Shown here piece after piece: positions 36,168 to 44,351 of a stretch of 64,000 bases of DNA. The stretch is from Citrobacter rodentium NBRC 105723 = DSM 16636 (GTDB lineage Bacteria > Pseudomonadota > Gammaproteobacteria > Enterobacterales > Enterobacteriaceae), in assembly GCF_021278985.1 (NCBI RefSeq), contig NZ_CP082833.1:3286001-3350000 (forward strand), in the 5' to 3' direction. Position 1 is the first letter of the stretch. Every line of letters starts with the position of its first letter. The notes beneath the pieces are model-generated. The model made no database searches. It was not told the origin of the DNA and saw only the letters and a program-made list of their open reading frames with translations. Position numbers and translations under genes: made by a program.

Positions 36168-36309
36168 ATTTGCGACCATTCCTGGCAAAACCGGTCCATA
36201 CTTAGGATTATGGCTACTGCATTTTGTCGACAGGCGGCGTAGCATCAATATCAAATCAGCCAGGTTACCCCGGGGAATAAATCCTGCTGGCGAAAACGAG
36301 TTAACGAGC

Positions 36310-36315
36310 TATAAT
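36310..36315 (+). promoter_or_regulatory. Probable -10 of galF
   Basis: TATAAT 30 bp upstream of the galF ATG, with no strong -35. It suggests galF is transcribed from its own promoter rather than only by read-through from wcaM. Confidence 0.45.
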
Positions 36316-36345
36316 TCAGCAACCATTTTACAGGTGGAAGAAATA

Positions 36346-37239
36346 ATGATTAATTTGAAAGCAGTTATACCGGTAGCGGGTCTGGGTATGCACATGTTGC
36401 CTGCCACCAAGGCAATTCCCAAAGAGATGCTGCCGATCGTCGACAAGCCGATGATTCAGTACATCGTTGACGAGATTGTGGCTGCAGGGATCAAAGAAAT
36501 CCTCCTGGTAACTCATGCGTCCAAGAACGCCGTTGAGAACCACTTCGACACCTCATATGAATTAGAGTCGCTTCTGGAGCAGCGCGTTAAGCGTCAGCTG
36601 CTGGCGGAAGTACAGTCCATTTGTCCGCCGGGCGTGACCATCATGAACGTTCGTCAGGCGCAGCCGCTGGGGCTGGGACACTCAATCCTTTGTGCCCGCC
36701 CGGTTATCGGTAACAACCCGTTTGTGGTGGTTCTGCCAGATATCATTATCGATAACGCCAGTGCAGATCCGCTGCGCTATAACCTCGCTGCGATGGTGGC
36801 CCGTTTCAACGAAACCGGTCGTAGCCAGGTGCTGGCGAAACGTATGAAGGGCGATCTTTCAGAGTACTCAGTGATCCAGACAAAAGATCCGCTGGATACG
36901 GAAGGCAAAGTCAGCCGCATCGTCGAGTTCATCGAGAAGCCGGACCAGCCACAGACGCTGGATTCCGATCTGATGGCAGTAGGACGCTATGTGCTTTCCG
37001 CAGATATCTGGGCCGAGCTGGAAAGAACGGAACCGGGCGCCTGGGGACGTATCCAGTTAACGGATGCAATAGCTGAACTGGCGAAAAAACAGTCTGTGGA
37101 TGCGATGCTAATGACTGGCGATAGCTATGACTGCGGTAAGAAAATGGGCTATATGCAGGCGTTTGTGAAGTACGGACTGCGGAACCTGAAGGAAGGGGCG
37201 AAGTTCCGGAAGGGGATTGAGAAAATTCTTAGCGAGTAA
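36346..37239 (+). CDS. galF: UTP-glucose-1-phosphate uridylyltransferase subunit GalF
   Basis: 297 residues from MINLKAVIPVAG, the K-12 start, behind AGGTGGAAG; an ATG four codons earlier is less likely. It is a GalU paralogue with VAGLGMHMLPATKAIPKEML in place of the GalU glycine-rich loop; the GT-to-MH change is characteristic of GalF and explains its low catalytic activity. It is thought to modulate UDP-glucose pools. It marks the left border of the O-antigen cluster and is followed by a strong terminator. Confidence 0.95.
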   Translation: MINLKAVIPVAGLGMHMLPATKAIPKEMLPIVDKPMIQYIVDEIVAAGIKEILLVTHASKNAVENHFDTSYELESLLEQRVKRQLLAEVQSICPPGVTIMNVRQAQPLGLGHSILCARPVIGNNPFVVVLPDIIIDNASADPLRYNLAAMVARFNETGRSQVLAKRMKGDLSEYSVIQTKDPLDTEGKVSRIVEFIEKPDQPQTLDSDLMAVGRYVLSADIWAELERTEPGAWGRIQLTDAIAELAKKQSVDAMLMTGDSYDCGKKMGYMQAFVKYGLRNLKEGAKFRKGIEKILSE

Positions 37240-37275
37240 GCGGGTAAAAAGTTAGCCTGACAACGCTAAACTATT

Positions 37276-37337
37276 AACGGCAGTAAACATTCAGGGCAAG
37301 TGAAACCATTGCCGGAATGTTTACTGCCGTTTTTGTT
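37276..37337 (+). terminator. Strong terminator after galF
   Basis: A perfect 17 bp stem (37276-37292 with 37315-37331), with an inner GGCAA/TTGCC stem in the loop, followed by TTTTTGTT. It should separate galF transcription from the O-antigen operon. Confidence 0.85.
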
Positions 37338-37395
37338 ACGTTAAGAAAAAGCTTATCCTTTCAGCGGGTTAACTATCAAAATTTAAACGGCTTTT

Positions 37396-37401
37396 TATAA
37401 T
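37396..37401 (+). promoter_or_regulatory. Possible -10 of the O-antigen operon
   Basis: TATAAT within an AT-rich stretch about 100 bp upstream of JUMPstart. No well-spaced -35 is visible, so this is tentative. Confidence 0.35.
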
Positions 37402-37500
37402 ATTTCTTCTTGTTTCTGACTTCGTTTGGTAAGACAATTAGCATTTGAGTTTAGAGGGCCTGCGGGTAAAGGCAGGCTTTGACACATCTTTAAAAGAACG

Positions 37501-37539
37501 CAGTGCACTGGTAGCTGTAAAGCCAGGGGCGGTAGCGTG
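37501..37539 (+). promoter_or_regulatory. JUMPstart element with ops site (O-antigen operon)
   Basis: A 39 bp near-perfect JUMPstart, from CAGTGCACTGGTAGCTG to GCGGTAGCGTG, with ops at 37528-37539. It predicts RfaH recruitment and antitermination through the long AT-rich O-antigen operon. It differs from the colanic copy at only a few positions. Confidence 0.95.
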
Positions 37540-37612
37540 TCAAAAACATATTTTTTTAAATTATAAATCGGTTATTAACTCCCGATGTTGATAACTTATG
37601 CGGAATTGTAAA

Positions 37613-38698
37613 GTGAAAATACTTGTTACTGGTGGTGCAGGTTTTATTGGTTCGGCGGTGGTTCGCCATATTATAAATAATACTCAAGATAGCGTAATTA
37701 ATATAGATAAATTAACATACGCGGGTAACCTGGAATCACTTAATGATATTTCTGACAGCAACCGCTATGTTTTTGAACGTGCGGATATCTGCGATGCGAC
37801 AGCAATGGCGCGTATTTTTACAAAGTATAAACCAGATGCGGTGATGCATCTGGCAGCAGAAAGTCATGTTGATCGTTCCATTACAGGACCCGCTGCATTT
37901 ATTGAAACCAATATTGTCGGTACATATGTGCTTCTTGAAGCAGCTCGTGAGTACTGGACTGCGCTTGATAGCGAAAAAAAGCAGGCGTTTCGCTTCCATC
38001 ATATTTCCACCGACGAAGTCTATGGGGATTTACCGCATCCGGATGAAGTGGATGCCAATAGTGATCTTCCACTGTTTACTGAAAAGACACCCTATGCGCC
38101 CAGCAGCCCGTATTCAGCATCAAAAGCGTCAAGCGATCACTTGGTTCGCGCATGGTTGAGGACATTTGGCCTGCCAACGATAGTGACTAATTGTTCAAAT
38201 AACTACGGACCGTATCACTTCCCCGAGAAGCTGATCCCGCTGGTGATTTTGAACGCTCTTGAAGGTAAAACGCTGCCAATATATGGCAAAGGCGACCAGA
38301 TCCGCGACTGGCTGTATGTTGAAGATCATGCGCGTGCTCTTTACACCGTCGTAACCCAGGGTAAACCGGGTGAGACTTATAACATCGGTGGGCATAACGA
38401 AAAGCAGAATCTTGATGTGGTACACACGATTTGCGATCTGCTGGATGAAATTGTTCCGAAAGAGGGCTCTTATCGCGATCAAATCACCTACGTTACGGAC
38501 CGTCCGGGTCACGATCGTCGCTATGCGATTGATGCAGAAAAAATTAGCCGCGAGCTGGGCTGGAAACCGCAGGAAACCTTTGAGAGTGGTATTCGTAAAA
38601 CTGTGGAGTGGTATTTAGCAAACGCGCAATGGGTTGAAAACATTCAAAGCGGTGCTTATCAGAGCTGGATCGAACAAAACTATGGGGAACGTCAGTAA
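37613..38698 (+). CDS. rmlB: dTDP-glucose 4,6-dehydratase
   Basis: 361 residues from GTG 37613, giving the K-12 length and MKILVTGGAGFIGS N terminus; an ATG five codons upstream is possible. NAD-binding GGAGFIG (7-13), catalytic Asp134/Glu135 in TDEVYG, and Tyr167/Lys171 are all present. It makes dTDP-4-keto-6-deoxyglucose for dTDP-L-rhamnose. First gene of the O-antigen operon; its stop overlaps the rmlD start (TAATG). GC content is lower than in the colanic genes. Confidence 0.97.
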   Translation: MKILVTGGAGFIGSAVVRHIINNTQDSVINIDKLTYAGNLESLNDISDSNRYVFERADICDATAMARIFTKYKPDAVMHLAAESHVDRSITGPAAFIETNIVGTYVLLEAAREYWTALDSEKKQAFRFHHISTDEVYGDLPHPDEVDANSDLPLFTEKTPYAPSSPYSASKASSDHLVRAWLRTFGLPTIVTNCSNNYGPYHFPEKLIPLVILNALEGKTLPIYGKGDQIRDWLYVEDHARALYTVVTQGKPGETYNIGGHNEKQNLDVVHTICDLLDEIVPKEGSYRDQITYVTDRPGHDRRYAIDAEKISRELGWKPQETFESGIRKTVEWYLANAQWVENIQSGAYQSWIEQNYGERQ

Positions 38699-39597
38699 TG
38701 AACATCCTTTTGTTCGGTAAGACAGGGCAGGTGGGTTGGGAGTTGCAACGTTCACTCGCACCATTAGGAAACCTGATTGCGCTTGATGTTCGTTCTACCG
38801 ACTACTGCGGCGATTTTAGTGACCCTGAAGGTGTCGTAGAGACGGTTCGACGCATCCGCCCCGATGTCATTGTCAATGCAGCAGCGCATACCGCCGTGGA
38901 TAAAGCAGAAACAGAGGTTGAGTTTGCCCAGTTACTGAACGCAAAGAGCGTCGAAGCGATAGCGAAAGCTGCGCAAGAGGTGGGGGCCTGGGTGGTGCAT
39001 TATTCCACCGACTATGTTTTTCCGGGTACTGGCGAGACACCATGGCGCGAGACAGATGCAACGGCCCCACTTAATGTCTATGGTGAAACAAAGCTGGCAG
39101 GTGAAAAGGCACTACAGACGCATTGTTCCCGGCATCTGATATTCCGCACCAGTTGGGTTTATGCTGGGAAAGGCAATAACTTTGCAAAAACTATGTTACG
39201 TCTCGCAAAAGAACGTACTGAGATGTCAGTGATTAACGATCAGTTTGGCGCGCCAACGGGGGCTGAGCTGCTGGCGGATTGTACTGCACATGCCATTCGT
39301 GTTGCCATGGTTAAACCGGAAGTTGCGGGGCTTTATCATCTGGTTGCAAGTGGCACAACCACCTGGTATGACTATGCTTCTTTTATTTTCGCCGAAGCGC
39401 GTAAAGCTGGAATGAATTTGGCTCTGAGGGACCTTAAAGCGGTGCCAACCAGCGCATACCCCACTCCTGCGCGTCGTCCTGCTAACTCCAGGCTTAATAC
39501 GGATAAATTCCAGCAAAGTTTTGATCTGGTTCTTCCTCAATGGGAGGCGGGTGTCAAACGCATGCTGGATGAACTGTTCACAACGACAGTTATTTAA
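38698..39597 (+). CDS. rmlD: dTDP-4-dehydrorhamnose reductase
   Basis: 299 residues. GKTGQVG Rossmann motif at 7-13, STDYVFPGTG, and YGETKLAGEKA carrying the catalytic Tyr/Lys. It catalyses the last step to dTDP-L-rhamnose with NAD(P)H. Coupled to rmlB; a 51 bp gap with a small hairpin separates it from rmlA. Confidence 0.97.
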   Translation: MNILLFGKTGQVGWELQRSLAPLGNLIALDVRSTDYCGDFSDPEGVVETVRRIRPDVIVNAAAHTAVDKAETEVEFAQLLNAKSVEAIAKAAQEVGAWVVHYSTDYVFPGTGETPWRETDATAPLNVYGETKLAGEKALQTHCSRHLIFRTSWVYAGKGNNFAKTMLRLAKERTEMSVINDQFGAPTGAELLADCTAHAIRVAMVKPEVAGLYHLVASGTTTWYDYASFIFAEARKAGMNLALRDLKAVPTSAYPTPARRPANSRLNTDKFQQSFDLVLPQWEAGVKRMLDELFTTTVI

Positions 39598-39606
39598 AAA
39601 TTCTTT

Positions 39607-39626
39607 AATGCCCAAATGCGGGCATT
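39607..39626 (+). other. Small hairpin between rmlD and rmlA
   Basis: AATGCCC and GGGCATT form a 7 bp stem followed by TTGTGTTT. It resembles a weak intrinsic terminator in the middle of the operon; RfaH loaded at JUMPstart would be expected to suppress it. Confidence 0.5.
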
Positions 39627-39648
39627 TTGTGTTTAAAGAGAAGAATAT

Positions 39649-40527
39649 ATGAAAACGCGTAAAGGGATTATTCTCGCTGGAGGCTCCGGCACTCGTCTCT
39701 ATCCGGTTACCATGGCTGTGAGTAAACAATTGCTGCCTATCTTTGATAAACCGATGATTTACTATCCATTATCAACGCTTATGCTGGCCGGTATCCGGGA
39801 TATTCTTATTATCAGTACACCGCAGGATACGCCGCGCTTTGAGCAACTGCTTGGCGACGGTAGCCAATGGGGTTTAAGACTTCACTATAAAGTGCAACCA
39901 AGCCCGGATGGGCTGGCTCAGGCATTTATCATTGGCGAAGAATTCATTGGCAATGATGACTGTGCATTAGTGCTTGGTGACAATATTTTCTACGGTCACG
40001 ATCTGCCGAAATTGATGGACACAGCCGTTAACAAAGAAAGCGGGGCGACTGTATTTGCTTATCATGTGAACGACCCCGAGCGCTATGGCGTGGTGGAGTT
40101 TGATAAAAATGGTACTGCAATAAGCCTGGAAGAAAAACCGCTAGAACCTAAAAGCAATTATGCGGTAACGGGACTCTATTTCTATGATAACAGCGTGGTC
40201 GAGATGGCAAAAAATCTTCAGCCTTCCGCACGTGGTGAACTGGAAATTACCGATATTAACCGTATTTATATGGAGCAGGGGCGTTTATCAGTCGCCATGA
40301 TGGGGCGTGGCTATGCCTGGCTGGATACAGGAACGCATCAAAGCCTGATTGAGGCGAGCAATTTTATAGCCACAATTGAGGAACGTCAGGGGCTGAAAGT
40401 TTCATGTCCAGAAGAAATTGCATATCGTAAAGGCTTTATTGATGCGGAGCAGGTAAAAAAGTTGGCTGAGCCATTAAAGAAAAATGCCTATGGCCAGTAT
40501 CTTTTAAAGATGATTAAGGGTTATTAA
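39649..40527 (+). CDS. rmlA: Glucose-1-phosphate thymidylyltransferase
   Basis: 292 residues. The nucleotidyltransferase signature GGSGTRLYPVT begins at residue 11; LGDNIFYGH and the sugar-binding EEKPLEPKSNYAVTGLYFY follow. It makes dTDP-glucose from dTTP and Glc-1-P, the entry to rhamnose synthesis. rmlC follows after 4 bp, completing the rmlBDAC order usual for E. coli and Salmonella. Confidence 0.97.
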   Translation: MKTRKGIILAGGSGTRLYPVTMAVSKQLLPIFDKPMIYYPLSTLMLAGIRDILIISTPQDTPRFEQLLGDGSQWGLRLHYKVQPSPDGLAQAFIIGEEFIGNDDCALVLGDNIFYGHDLPKLMDTAVNKESGATVFAYHVNDPERYGVVEFDKNGTAISLEEKPLEPKSNYAVTGLYFYDNSVVEMAKNLQPSARGELEITDINRIYMEQGRLSVAMMGRGYAWLDTGTHQSLIEASNFIATIEERQGLKVSCPEEIAYRKGFIDAEQVKKLAEPLKKNAYGQYLLKMIKGY

Positions 40528-40531
40528 TAAA

Positions 40532-41080
40532 ATGAAGGTTATTAAAACAGAAATCCCTGATGTATTAATTTTTGAACCGAAAGTGTTTGGTGATGAACGT
40601 GGGTTCTTCATGGAAAGCTTTAATCAGAAAGTTTTTGAAGAAGCCATAGGCCGAAAGGTTGATTTTGTGCAGGATAACCATTCAAAATCTTCTAAAGGTG
40701 TGCTTAGAGGTTTACACTACCAATTAGCACCTTATGCGCAAGCCAAACTTGTTCGCTGTATTGCAGGTGAAGTTTTTGATGTGGCCGTAGATATTCGTGA
40801 ATCTTCGCCTACCTTTGGGAAATGGGTTGGGGTTAATTTGTCTGCTGAGAATAAGCGTCAGTTGTGGATCCCTGAGGGGTTTGCACATGGATTTTTGGTG
40901 CTGAGTGAAACGGCGGAATTTGTTTATAAGACGACGAATTATTATCATCCTGAATGTGACAGAGGTATTAGGTGGGATGATGCCTATATAGGAATTAAAT
41001 GGGGGAATGACTACAACGTAAAATTGTCAGATAAAGACAAAAAAAATCCAACAATGAAAGACGTTTTTATGTTTATGTAA
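40532..41080 (+). CDS. rmlC: dTDP-4-dehydrorhamnose 3,5-epimerase
   Basis: 182 residues, cupin fold. FGDERGFFMESFN near the N terminus, catalytic His62 in RGLHYQ, and IPEGFAHGFLVLSE are present. It epimerises C3 and C5 of the 4-keto sugar before RmlD. Codon use turns clearly AT-rich within this gene, marking the left edge of the serotype-specific part of the cluster. Confidence 0.96.
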   Translation: MKVIKTEIPDVLIFEPKVFGDERGFFMESFNQKVFEEAIGRKVDFVQDNHSKSSKGVLRGLHYQLAPYAQAKLVRCIAGEVFDVAVDIRESSPTFGKWVGVNLSAENKRQLWIPEGFAHGFLVLSETAEFVYKTTNYYHPECDRGIRWDDAYIGIKWGNDYNVKLSDKDKKNPTMKDVFMFM

Positions 41081-41095
41081 TTATTAGGTTTTTAT

Positions 41096-42136
41096 ATGAA
41101 AAAAGAGATTATCGCATATTATCTTCCTCAATATCATGAGGTTAAAGAAAATAATGAATGGTGGGGGAAAGGATTTACTGAATGGACAGCGTTAAAAAAA
41201 GCAAAGGAATATTTCCCTTCTCAAAAAATAAGGTTACCTACCGATTTTCTCGGATATTATGATTTGACAGAATCGAGTGTTATCGAAAAACAGTTTAAAC
41301 TAGCTGAAGACAATGGTGTTAGTGGATTTTGTCTATGGACATATTGGTTCGGTAATGGAGAAAAAATTTTAGAAAAACCTCTTTCTCTTATTCTTGAAAA
41401 TAGACTTAAAGTTCGATACTGTGTGGCATGGGCAAACCACTCTTGGTTCAATAAATCAAAAGGAATACTTTTAAAAGAGCAAAAATATCTTGGAGAAAAA
41501 GATTATACTGATTTCTTCCATTACTTACTTCCTCATTTTAAATTGGAAAATTATCTTAAAAAAGATAATAAGCCAATTGTAACAATATTTGATCCAAATT
41601 CCATACCTGATTTGTTTATGTTTATATCCCTTTGGAATAAACTTGCTAATGAGAACGGATACGATGGTATTTATTTTATTGGGGATTTCACATCTTATAA
41701 TTCAAATTATTTAGGGATGTTGGATGGTTATTTGGATTCTAGATCAATGTATTGGAAGAGAACCTTTATTCAAAAGGTGAGGGAGAAATTAGTTCGAAAA
41801 CATAGAGTGAAATTTTTGGGGCCTATAAGATATAATTATAAAAAAATGATAAGTTCATTATGGCACAATGAAACAAAGGATATAAAAGAGATTCCAATTA
41901 TATTTTCTGGATGGGATACAACGATACGACATGGGAAACAGGGGGTGTTTTATAGTAATTTCTCTGAGCATTCGTTTGAGGTCAATGTTCAAAATGCTAT
42001 AAATTATAATCCACAACAAGATATTGTTTTTTTAAAATCATGGAATGAATGGGCTGAGGGGAATACAGTTGAACCAGATACTATATTCTCAGATAAATTA
42101 CTTAGAATAATTTCAAAGTACAATAAACAAAGATGA
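41096..42136 (+). CDS. WbsX-like O-antigen glycosyltransferase (GH99-like domain)
   Basis: 346 residues with the family pattern of WbsX proteins: AYYLPQYHEVKENNEWWGKG then FTEW (residues 7-30), FCLWTYWFGNGEKILEKPL, and KSWNEWAEGNTVEPD near the C terminus. The fold is a TIM-barrel related to GH99, and members sit in many polysaccharide clusters as proposed glycosyltransferases (activity rarely proven). No signal peptide; it probably acts in the cytosol. Very AT-rich, unlike the flanking backbone. wzx overlaps its stop by ATGA. Confidence 0.82.
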   Translation: MKKEIIAYYLPQYHEVKENNEWWGKGFTEWTALKKAKEYFPSQKIRLPTDFLGYYDLTESSVIEKQFKLAEDNGVSGFCLWTYWFGNGEKILEKPLSLILENRLKVRYCVAWANHSWFNKSKGILLKEQKYLGEKDYTDFFHYLLPHFKLENYLKKDNKPIVTIFDPNSIPDLFMFISLWNKLANENGYDGIYFIGDFTSYNSNYLGMLDGYLDSRSMYWKRTFIQKVREKLVRKHRVKFLGPIRYNYKKMISSLWHNETKDIKEIPIIFSGWDTTIRHGKQGVFYSNFSEHSFEVNVQNAINYNPQQDIVFLKSWNEWAEGNTVEPDTIFSDKLLRIISKYNKQR

Positions 42137-43344
42137 GAAAAAATATATTTTATTTACTGTTAGTGCAGTTATCTAACTATATTTTTCCACTGATTACATT
42201 GCCATATCTTGTCAGAACTCTAGGAGTAGATAAATTTGGATATCTAATGCTTGGTCAAGCATTGATACAATATTTTATTTTGATGACTGATTACGGTTTT
42301 AATTTCAGTGCAACAAAAAAAATTGCCACATCAACAAGTATTGATGAAAGAAATGAAGTCTTCACTGAGACATTAAATGCTAAAATAATATTGGTGACTT
42401 TATGTTTATTGCTGATGTTAATTATTATTAATATCATACCAATGTTTCACTCTATATCTACAGTTTGCATAATACTTTTCATTGGTGTTCTGGGTAATAT
42501 TTTTTTTCCAGTCTACCTATTTCAAGGTATGGAGAAAATGAAAAGTATTGCATGGGTTACTGTACTGGCAAGGACCTTGATGTTGTTATCTGTCTTTATG
42601 TTTGTAAAAGATAATAATGATATCAATGCTGCTGCACTAGCTTTTTCTATTGCGCTTATCGTACCAGGTATTATTTCAATTTATCTAATACGAAAAAACC
42701 ATATTGCGGCTTATACAGGCTTTTCTTTTCCAAAAGCCTTTATCGCTATTAAAGCTAGTACACCTCTGTTCATTTCTCAAATTGCTATAACATTTTATAC
42801 TACATTTAATTCGATACTTATAGGGCATGTGTTTAATGCAAGGCAAGTAGGTATTTACTCTGCAGCAGACAAGCTAAGAGGCGCGGTTCAATCATTATTT
42901 ATACCTGTACAACAAGTTGTGTTTCCGAGAATAAATGCTGAGCGTGCAAATATAAAAGAAAAACTAAAGGTTTACGGTGGCCTTTTTATTTTGTTTTCAT
43001 TAATTATATGTGTGTCGATATTTTTAATCGGGGATAAGATAGTTATTTTATACTTCGGTAATCAGTATACTGAGTCAGCTAATTTATTCAAATGGATGTC
43101 AGTGCTTATTTTTATTGTCTCTGTCGCTATTGTCTTTTCACAATGGGGAATGATAACTTTAGGTAAAGAAAAAATATTAACAAAAATTTATATTGTCGGT
43201 GCCATATTGCATTGCATGTATGCTCCTTTCTTCACTAAAAATTTCGGACTTTTTGGTACGTTATCGTCAGTAATATTGACCGAGTTAACAATTACTGTAT
43301 TTATGGGCGTGTTTTTGTACAAGATAATAAAAAGGCATAGATAA
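42133..43344 (+). CDS. wzx: O-antigen flippase Wzx
   Basis: 403 residues, with about 12 hydrophobic segments spread through the protein and the polysaccharide-synthesis (MATE/MOP) N-terminal pattern LVQLSNYIFPLITLPYLVRT. GVDKFGYLMLGQALIQYF is typical of O-unit flippases. It moves the undecaprenyl-PP-linked O unit to the periplasm. It is the only flippase in this cluster and is coupled to the WbsX-like gene by a 4 bp overlap. Confidence 0.9.
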   Translation: MRKNIFYLLLVQLSNYIFPLITLPYLVRTLGVDKFGYLMLGQALIQYFILMTDYGFNFSATKKIATSTSIDERNEVFTETLNAKIILVTLCLLLMLIIINIIPMFHSISTVCIILFIGVLGNIFFPVYLFQGMEKMKSIAWVTVLARTLMLLSVFMFVKDNNDINAAALAFSIALIVPGIISIYLIRKNHIAAYTGFSFPKAFIAIKASTPLFISQIAITFYTTFNSILIGHVFNARQVGIYSAADKLRGAVQSLFIPVQQVVFPRINAERANIKEKLKVYGGLFILFSLIICVSIFLIGDKIVILYFGNQYTESANLFKWMSVLIFIVSVAIVFSQWGMITLGKEKILTKIYIVGAILHCMYAPFFTKNFGLFGTLSSVILTELTITVFMGVFLYKIIKRHR

Positions 43345-43346
43345 AA

Positions 43347-44339
43347 GTGAAAAACAACACAATCGACATTGTAATTCCATGGGTAGATGGTTCTGATCCT
43401 AAATGGCAAGAGGATTATAGGAAATTTGCTTCTGAGCAAAGAAATGTTGATGCAAGTATTCATCGTTATAGAGATAATGGGTTGTTAAAATTCTGGTTCC
43501 GTGGCATTGAAAAAAATGCCCCTTGGATTAGGAAAGTTCATTTTATTACATATGGGCATAATCCGGAGTGGCTTAAGCTAGATCACCCCAAATTACATAT
43601 TGTAAAGCACTCCGACTATATACCTAAAAAATTCCTGCCAACATTTAATAGCCATGTTATTGAATTAAATTTGCATAAAATAGATGGATTGAGTGATAAG
43701 TTCATCTATTTTAATGACGACACATTTTTAATTAATCCTGTAAATGAAAGTTTTTACTTCAAAAATGGAATGCCTCAAGATTGTGCAATCCTGAACGCAG
43801 TACAACCCGATGGACTTTCACATATTATTTTAAATAACCTCTCAATTATCAATAAGCATTTTTGTAAAAAACAGGTAATCAGGAATAATATTTTTAAATG
43901 GTTAAATGTTAAATATGGTGCTGCGTTATGTAGAACTATATGTTTAATGCCTTGGCCGAAGTTTGTAGGTATTAAAGATACTCATCTTCCAATTCCTTAT
44001 CTTAAGTCAACATTTGCTAAATTATGGGAGCTCGAGCCAGAAATATTAAACGCCACAAATCGGTCAAAATTTAGACAAAATTCAGATGTTAATCAATATC
44101 TGTTTAGATATTGGCAGTTAGTTTCAGGGGAATTTGGATGCTCTAATACGATGGCATCTTCAGCCTATTTAGATATAGGTAAGGATAATATAAAAAAAAT
44201 TCGAGAGGAACTATTGTGTTCAAGTAATAAACTTATTGTTATAAATGATGCTGATACTTTGGAATTCGATTCTAAAACAAAAGAAATACAAGAAGAGTTT
44301 GCAAAAATATTTCCATTTAAATCAACGTTTGAAATATAA
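43347..44339 (+). CDS. Stealth-family sugar-phosphate transferase
   Basis: 330 residues from GTG 43347, 2 bp after wzx. All four Stealth conserved regions can be followed: CR1 DIVIPWVDGSDPKW (7-20), CR2 RYRDNGLLKFWFRGIEKNAP (from about 40) with FNDDTF at 122-127, CR3 LPIPYLKSTFAKLWE, and a short CR4-like tail with IVINDADTLEF. Stealth proteins transfer hexose-1-phosphate or a related sugar phosphate from a nucleotide sugar, as in Neisseria capsule polymerases and eukaryotic GlcNAc-1-phosphotransferase. A phosphodiester in this O unit is therefore inferred. Donor and acceptor cannot be told from sequence. Confidence 0.85.
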   Translation: MKNNTIDIVIPWVDGSDPKWQEDYRKFASEQRNVDASIHRYRDNGLLKFWFRGIEKNAPWIRKVHFITYGHNPEWLKLDHPKLHIVKHSDYIPKKFLPTFNSHVIELNLHKIDGLSDKFIYFNDDTFLINPVNESFYFKNGMPQDCAILNAVQPDGLSHIILNNLSIINKHFCKKQVIRNNIFKWLNVKYGAALCRTICLMPWPKFVGIKDTHLPIPYLKSTFAKLWELEPEILNATNRSKFRQNSDVNQYLFRYWQLVSGEFGCSNTMASSAYLDIGKDNIKKIREELLCSSNKLIVINDADTLEFDSKTKEIQEEFAKIFPFKSTFEI

Positions 44340-44351
44340 TACGGTAGAAAA

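Larger units (their letters stand above)
37240..37612. other. galF-rmlB intergenic region
   Basis: 373 bp containing, in order: the galF terminator (37276-37337), an AT-rich promoter region with TATAAT at 37396-37401, and the second JUMPstart (37501-37539), then an AT-rich leader to the rmlB start. No small ORF was recognised. This is the standard architecture in front of enterobacterial O-antigen operons. Confidence 0.75.
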
